64,000 nucleotides of DNA. Origin: UBA946 sp031550725. Its GTDB lineage: Bacteria; Bacillota; Clostridia; Oscillospirales; Ruminococcaceae. The stretch lies in assembly GCA_031550725.1 (NCBI GenBank), contig JAVBOH010000008.1, forward strand, positions 124,001-188,000, read 5' to 3'. The position numbers and the translations under genes are program-made. This document shows, piece by piece, positions 59,789 through 64,000 of this stretch. The notes beneath the pieces were generated by a model. That model saw only the letters and a list, made by a program, of their open reading frames with translations, had not been told where the DNA came from and did no database searches. Within the stretch, counting starts at the first letter, position 1; every line of letters starts with the position of its first letter.

Positions 59789-61672
59789 TTACAATGCAAT
59801 ATCCTCAGGAACACTATTCATATAAAGTTCTCCTCTGTTAATTTCAATACTTAAAGGTGCAAGTAATTCTTCGTCGAAAAATAAGCGTATATTTTCATCA
59901 TTAAAAGCATAATCAAAGGTAAGTCCTTTAAGCTTATCAATCGGAATGTAATAATCATTTTTTTCGTTTTTTCCGCAGATGTGATATAGCTTAGTTATGT
60001 TCTCGTAATACATTCCTTGGTATATATCTCCAATAAACCAATCAGATGTTTCTGAAATCAAAGTATCCCCTGTTACATTATCATGTCCGATAACAACACC
60101 GTAATATAACGAAAAGTCATCATTTACCTGATCAACAGTAACCTTTCCTGCGATACATTCTTTTATTCTGTCCTTGCTGTCCATATAATTGCCGAGAATA
60201 GTAAAATATTGTGCAGCATTTGCATAATGTCCTTTTGACATCATTTTTTCAGCAGTTTTATATCGGCATTCATTATACTTTTCCTTACTGTCCTTATAAT
60301 CAAGTATGCTTTCAAACTTATACATCGCCGTTTCATACTCGGCGCTGTCATAGTACTCCATTCCATACGTATAAACACAGTAATTATATTTTTCAGTGCC
60401 GTCCTTATAATTCATGCACCATGAATAATAATTAGCTGCTTGCTGCCAGTCTTTTTTCTGATATTCTTTTTCAGCCGTTGTGTATGCGCAGAAATGAAAT
60501 TTTTCTTCGCTGTCTTTATAATAACGGCAAATATCAAACATCCAGCAAGCCTCAATATAATTTCCCTTTTCATATTCAAGCGTTGCCATAGTATAAAAGC
60601 AGCGAAAATAGCCTTCTTCACAATCCTTATCTTCAATATGTCTGCTAAAAAGCTCAATTGCTTTTTGATAATCACCATCTGCAAAATATTTTTCAGCAAG
60701 GGTATAATCACTTAGTATGAATTTATCGTTGCTGTCTTTATATTCAGAGATTTTCGAATAATAAAGTGAAGCATTAACATAATCACCAGTTTCAAAGCAA
60801 TTTTCAGCATATGTATAAACGCAAAAATTATATTTATCCCCACAATCCTCATAGCCTTTAATAAGATAAAACTGCTCAATTGCTTTAAGCAAGTCACCAC
60901 TATCATAATAACTCATGCCAAGAGTATAAACTGATTTATTATACATATCCTTTGCATCAAGATATTTTCCTGCTGCTTTGAAGCTTGAAATAGCATTTTC
61001 AAAATCATTTTGTTTATAATATCCCATGCCGATATTATAATAGCAAGCTTTTTTCATATCAGAGCTGTCTTCATACATTCCGGTATTCTTGAATAAATTC
61101 AATGCAGACTGAAAATCACCAACATTATAAAGTTCTTTTGCGTAAGCATACTTTGACTGCTTTAAAAGTGCAGCCGAGTCCTCATATTCGCCAAGCTTAT
61201 CAAAAGCTATAACTGCATTTTCAAAATCGCTATTATCAATATATTCCTTTGCAAGCTTATACATACAAATGTTGTAAAAATTCTTGCTTTCTTTATAATC
61301 ACTCAAAGCACCAAAAATTTCAGCAGCATCAGCATAAAGGTCATTAGTATAAAAGTCAATAGCCATACTGTATTTGCATAAGTAACTCATAAGCGAGCTG
61401 TCCTGATATTCGCCTAATTCTAAAAAAACTAATATAGCCTGCTCAAAATCTTTATCATCCATAAGTGACTTTGCGTGTTTGTATTTGCAAAGAAGGTGAT
61501 AATCAAAACTGTCTTTATAAATATCAAGAGAAGAAAACATTTCTGATGCTTCAAGGTATTTCCCCTGCTGCATTAACTGCATAGCCTCACGATATAATTT
61601 ATTCTCGTTACTGCATGATGTCATGCAGAATATCAGTATAAATGCTATTATAGCGGAAAGTATCTTTTTCAT
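59789..61672 (-). CDS. TPR-like repeat lipoprotein (downstream copy)
   Basis: The signal peptide ends in a lipobox with Cys20 (FCMTSC|SNE), so it is predicted to be a lipoprotein on the outer face of the membrane. About 13 repeats of ~37 residues follow, each with an A..L..G.Y..A...F..L..Y.DS pattern. Many end in C-x-Y (LCKY, ICMY, FCVY, ECRY). This is a TPR/Sel1-like helical solenoid. The last ~120 residues (from about 510) form a non-repeat domain (GKVTVDQVNDDFSLYYG...). It overlaps the upstream paralogue by ATGA, indicating coupled translation. The function is unknown; binding or envelope assembly is possible. Confidence 0.8.
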   Translation of the reverse strand: MKKILSAIIAFILIFCMTSCSNENKLYREAMQLMQQGKYLEASEMFSSLDIYKDSFDYHLLCKYKHAKSLMDDKDFEQAILVFLELGEYQDSSLMSYLCKYSMAIDFYTNDLYADAAEIFGALSDYKESKNFYNICMYKLAKEYIDNSDFENAVIAFDKLGEYEDSAALLKQSKYAYAKELYNVGDFQSALNLFKNTGMYEDSSDMKKACYYNIGMGYYKQNDFENAISSFKAAGKYLDAKDMYNKSVYTLGMSYYDSGDLLKAIEQFYLIKGYEDCGDKYNFCVYTYAENCFETGDYVNASLYYSKISEYKDSNDKFILSDYTLAEKYFADGDYQKAIELFSRHIEDKDCEEGYFRCFYTMATLEYEKGNYIEACWMFDICRYYKDSEEKFHFCAYTTAEKEYQKKDWQQAANYYSWCMNYKDGTEKYNYCVYTYGMEYYDSAEYETAMYKFESILDYKDSKEKYNECRYKTAEKMMSKGHYANAAQYFTILGNYMDSKDRIKECIAGKVTVDQVNDDFSLYYGVVIGHDNVTGDTLISETSDWFIGDIYQGMYYENITKLYHICGKNEKNDYYIPIDKLKGLTFDYAFNDENIRLFFDEELLAPLSIEINRGELYMNSVPEDIAL

Positions 61673-63195
61673 TGAATATTACCCTCGTCTAGTATAAATT
61701 TATCCTTATCAAAGAAAACTGAATAGTTGTTGTTTTTATTCTTGATATAGTCCAGCGTAATTCCATTGTTGTTATCAAATACAATTTGATAGTCCAAACC
61801 ATCAACTGTTACTTCAAATACGGCATAGTTAGTATAAAAATATGTAACCGTTTTATCAACACCTAAAATAGTTAATCTGCGCAATGAAATTTTCATAACA
61901 GCACCAGTGTCGTTATCAACAGCATAAACAATAAGATTAGTATTATTTTTCGGCAGCTCATATCCCTCAATTTTTTGTGAAAATGGGTATATAGTCATGT
62001 TTCCGCTTATACAGTTTAATAAAAGCTCATCACAGTCTGCATATCCCTTTAGGTTACTGAAAACTCCGGCTGCCTCACGATAATCTCTGTTATTATAATA
62101 AGATATACCAGAAAGGTAAAAAGATTCGGTATATCTTTCTGCACTGTCCTTATAGTCAGGTATGTATGCAAAAAATTTGCAAGCTTCGTTATAAGAACCT
62201 AAATTATACATTTTATCTGCGAAAAGATAACAGCATTCAGGGTAACGTTCCACACTGTCAAGATATCCGTAGCAGCGTTTAAAATATGTCGCAGCCATGC
62301 TGTAATTGCCCTGTTTATAGAAATCTTCTGCTTGCACATAAGCACATTGCTGTATTCTTTGTCTGCTGTCCATATAATCAGATACCATTGCAAAATATGC
62401 AGTCGCAATCCCATAATTTTTTTCGTTATATTGACTTTCGGCATAATTATAAATACTTAGCAAGTACATTTCCTTGAAGTCTTTATAAGTTGAATGCATA
62501 TCGAATAAAGCTGCCGCTTTTAAAAACTCACCCTTATTAAAAAGCTCATTAGCAAGTGAAAATCTGCATTTAAGGAGAAGATTTTCACTATCCGAATAAC
62601 TGATTGACTGGGTAAAATAATCAATTGCATTTTCATAATCCATATCAGCATAGTACTTTTTACCAAGCTCATATTTACATTGTTTTAATTTAATGCTGCT
62701 ATTCTCATAACCCTTTAAAGTTTCAAGGAGTTCGGCTGCTTTTATAAACTCATTTTCGTTAATATAATCATTAGCAACCTCATACTGACATTTTAATATG
62801 TAATCTTCACTTTCACGATACCCGCCTAATTCTTCAAACATCTCACTAGCCTTATCAAAGTCACTATTCACATATTTTTCGACAGCTATATTATAACGGC
62901 ATAAATCACGCAGATTTGAACTGTCTTTATAATCGTCAAAAGCATTATAAATGTTGTATGCATTATCAAACTGCCTGTTATCAAAGCATTCCTTTGCATA
63001 TTTATACAGGCATGAATTATAATACTCTGCGCTGTCATTGTAATCACCCAGCGCATCAAAAATTTCCGATGCTTCAAGATTTTTACCCTGCTGCATTAAT
63101 TGAATAGCATTACGGTAACTCTTGTCCTGTTCATTGCATGATGTCAAGCAAAGTATAAAAATAGCAGATAACAAAATTATGCAAATTTTTTTCAT
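61669..63195 (-). CDS. TPR-like repeat lipoprotein (upstream copy)
   Basis: This 508-aa paralogue of the downstream gene has a lipobox at Cys20 (LCLTSC|NEQ) and about 10 of the same ~37-residue repeats (DYNDSAEYYNSCLY, DYKDSSNLRDLCRY, GYLDSVERYPECCY). A different C-terminal domain of ~115 residues follows (NMTIYPFSQKIEGYELP...). The repeats start with a QLMQQGKNLEASEIFDALGDY unit almost identical to that of the second copy, pointing to a tandem duplication. The ATG at 63195 follows GAGG. Its TGA overlaps the next ATG. Confidence 0.8.
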   Translation of the reverse strand: MKKICIILLSAIFILCLTSCNEQDKSYRNAIQLMQQGKNLEASEIFDALGDYNDSAEYYNSCLYKYAKECFDNRQFDNAYNIYNAFDDYKDSSNLRDLCRYNIAVEKYVNSDFDKASEMFEELGGYRESEDYILKCQYEVANDYINENEFIKAAELLETLKGYENSSIKLKQCKYELGKKYYADMDYENAIDYFTQSISYSDSENLLLKCRFSLANELFNKGEFLKAAALFDMHSTYKDFKEMYLLSIYNYAESQYNEKNYGIATAYFAMVSDYMDSRQRIQQCAYVQAEDFYKQGNYSMAATYFKRCYGYLDSVERYPECCYLFADKMYNLGSYNEACKFFAYIPDYKDSAERYTESFYLSGISYYNNRDYREAAGVFSNLKGYADCDELLLNCISGNMTIYPFSQKIEGYELPKNNTNLIVYAVDNDTGAVMKISLRRLTILGVDKTVTYFYTNYAVFEVTVDGLDYQIVFDNNNGITLDYIKNKNNNYSVFFDKDKFILDEGNIQ

Positions 63196-63220
63196 AATAA
63201 CAAATCCTCATGTCTATACT

Positions 63221-63259
63221 ATTTTGACGAAACATCTTAATTTGATGTTTCGTCAAAAT
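63221..63259. other. Perfect 16-bp inverted repeat between the lipoprotein and CPBP genes
   Basis: ATTTTGACGAAACATC (63221-63236) faces GATGTTTCGTCAAAAT (63244-63259) around a 7-nt loop. No T tract follows on the minus strand, so it is not a standard terminator for the CPBP gene. It lies just upstream of the lipoprotein start, so an operator is also possible. Confidence 0.6.
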
Positions 63260-63269
63260 AAAAAATATT

Positions 63270-64000
63270 TTACATAAAAGGTTCAATAAAATTAATAACG
63301 ATGTAGTACCCAAAAATCACTATCCAGATTAGTGATGTGAAAAGCAAAGGAATACCTCTGCTTTTTCCGGCAGGTGTCGGCTTGCTCATGTTTTTGCCTT
63401 TGGCAAGTGCGGTAATACCAATAATGAGTGCTGCAAGCATAGCACCATAACGGAATATCGCATTAATTACAGCAATGGTAACCATTTCGGAACTTAAACC
63501 ACCAAGGTTAATATCACCGTTAATAATGCTCATATAATCCTCGGGAGCATAATATGCCATGAAAAGACTTGTAAGCGTTGCAGTTGTATTAACAAAAATA
63601 TGAGTAATTATTGCAGGAATAAGCGAGCTACATTTTATTGTAACAATAGCAAGCGGGATGCCAATCAAAAACCCTAAGATGAACTGCTGATAGTTTTCAT
63701 GCATAAGACCGAATATTAATGCTGATATAAATATCGCCATGCGTTCATTATATTTTCTTAATGAATGCAATAAAAAACCTCTGTATAAAAGTTCTTCAAG
63801 CACAGGACCTATTATGCAGGCATAAGTATAAAGCAATACATTTGACCAAGGTGATGTTAGGTCAACCGATAAATCAGGTAAGTCTGGAGATACACCAATT
63901 AAATCAAAAAATGTCGCAAAAATTGTTGCCAAGAGTGCTGCTGCAGTTTGAAGCCCAAGTGATAAAACGACAAGTTTTATAATCGTTCCCGATGTATAAT
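63270..64000 (-). CDS. CPBP-family intramembrane glutamic protease (5' partial)
   Basis: This frame remains open to the right edge, so the N-terminus is outside the window. The CPBP (Abi) motifs are present: VLEELLYRGFLLHSLRK (EExxxR), IFGLMHENYQQF (FxxxH) and PAIITHIFVNT (the third motif with His). About five hydrophobic segments are visible. CPBP proteases process prenylated or other membrane proteins, and some provide bacteriocin self-immunity. The last helix ends in FGYYIVINFIEPFM. Confidence 0.88.
   Translation of the reverse strand, partial: YTSGTIIKLVVLSLGLQTAAALLATIFATFFDLIGVSPDLPDLSVDLTSPWSNVLLYTYACIIGPVLEELLYRGFLLHSLRKYNERMAIFISALIFGLMHENYQQFILGFLIGIPLAIVTIKCSSLIPAIITHIFVNTTATLTSLFMAYYAPEDYMSIINGDINLGGLSSEMVTIAVINAIFRYGAMLAALIIGITALAKGKNMSKPTPAGKSRGIPLLFTSLIWIVIFGYYIVINFIEPFM

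Noticed and set aside
59789..63195. Regular ~110-bp periodicity considered as a DNA repeat or CRISPR array
   Set aside because: The periodicity comes from ~37-residue protein repeats; the DNA units are diverged and coding, with no identical spacer-separated repeats.
63221..63259. 16-bp hairpin considered as a terminator for the CPBP gene
   Set aside because: On the strand of the CPBP gene there is no T tract after the stem, so it is listed as an unexplained inverted repeat instead.

Overview
The window is the chromosomal replication-origin neighbourhood of a low-GC Gram-positive anaerobe, most likely a member of the Clostridia. A position in the Oscillospiraceae/Ruminococcaceae is my best guess from gene content and is not proven. 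The evidence is the dnaA-dnaN-yaaA-recF-remB-gyrB-gyrA block, a yidD-yidC-jag-mnmE-mnmG-rsmG-noc-parA-parB block, Bacillus-type promoters and strong Shine-Dalgarno sites, RNase J, GdpP, MazF and 2-hydroxyacyl-CoA dehydratase activase genes. No rRNA, tRNA, CRISPR array or insertion sequence was found.

Layout. 1-9.4 kb (+ strand): membrane-protein insertion (yidD, partial; yidC), RNA binding (jag), tRNA and rRNA modification (mnmE, mnmG, rsmG) and chromosome segregation (noc, parA, parB), with two perfect parS sites and one degenerate one. 9.4-16 kb: glgB, mazF, recG, an orphan CheW-CZB protein and a DUF188 protein. 16-26.1 kb (- strand): gyrA, a YcxB-like membrane protein, gyrB, remB, recF, an S4 protein, dnaN and dnaA. 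The dnaN-dnaA gap carries clustered DnaA boxes, a DnaA-trio-like run and an AT-rich tract. The dnaA upstream region carries further boxes, so oriC looks bipartite.

26.5-41.5 kb (+ strand): a nucleotidyltransferase fused to a degenerate phosphohexomutase, RNase J, GdpP, rplI, the replicative helicase, tilS, hpt, ftsH and a sodium:solute symporter. 41.6-52.4 kb (- strand): a zinc-ribbon membrane protein, superoxide dismutase, a 2-hydroxyacyl-CoA dehydratase activase that appears split in two around corA, shikimate kinase and two uncharacterised proteins. 52.6-54.3 kb (+ strand): a proline-rich protein with a SleC-prodomain-like end, then a tandem peptidoglycan-binding reading frame cut by one in-frame TAA. 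54.4-64 kb (- strand): an Rpn/PD-(D/E)XK nuclease, RNase R, SecG, the fossil end of a sugar-binding protein, a metallophosphoesterase, a NUDIX hydrolase, two overlapping TPR-like lipoproteins and a partial CPBP protease.

The most notable observations are these. The yidD-parB block lies on the dnaN-gyrA side of oriC and is transcribed toward it. A parS site forms the loop of the parB/glgB terminator hairpin. The origin has a recognisable basal unwinding architecture. A family of palindromic intergenic elements with TGTAGGG/CCCTACA-like ends is scattered through the window. The hexomutase domain has lost its catalytic motifs. The peptidoglycan-binding frame is split by a stop codon. I did not find a clear new defence or metabolic system; the least understood loci are the TPR-like lipoprotein pair, the 49.8-52.4 kb gene pair and the 52.6-54.3 kb peptidoglycan-binding module.
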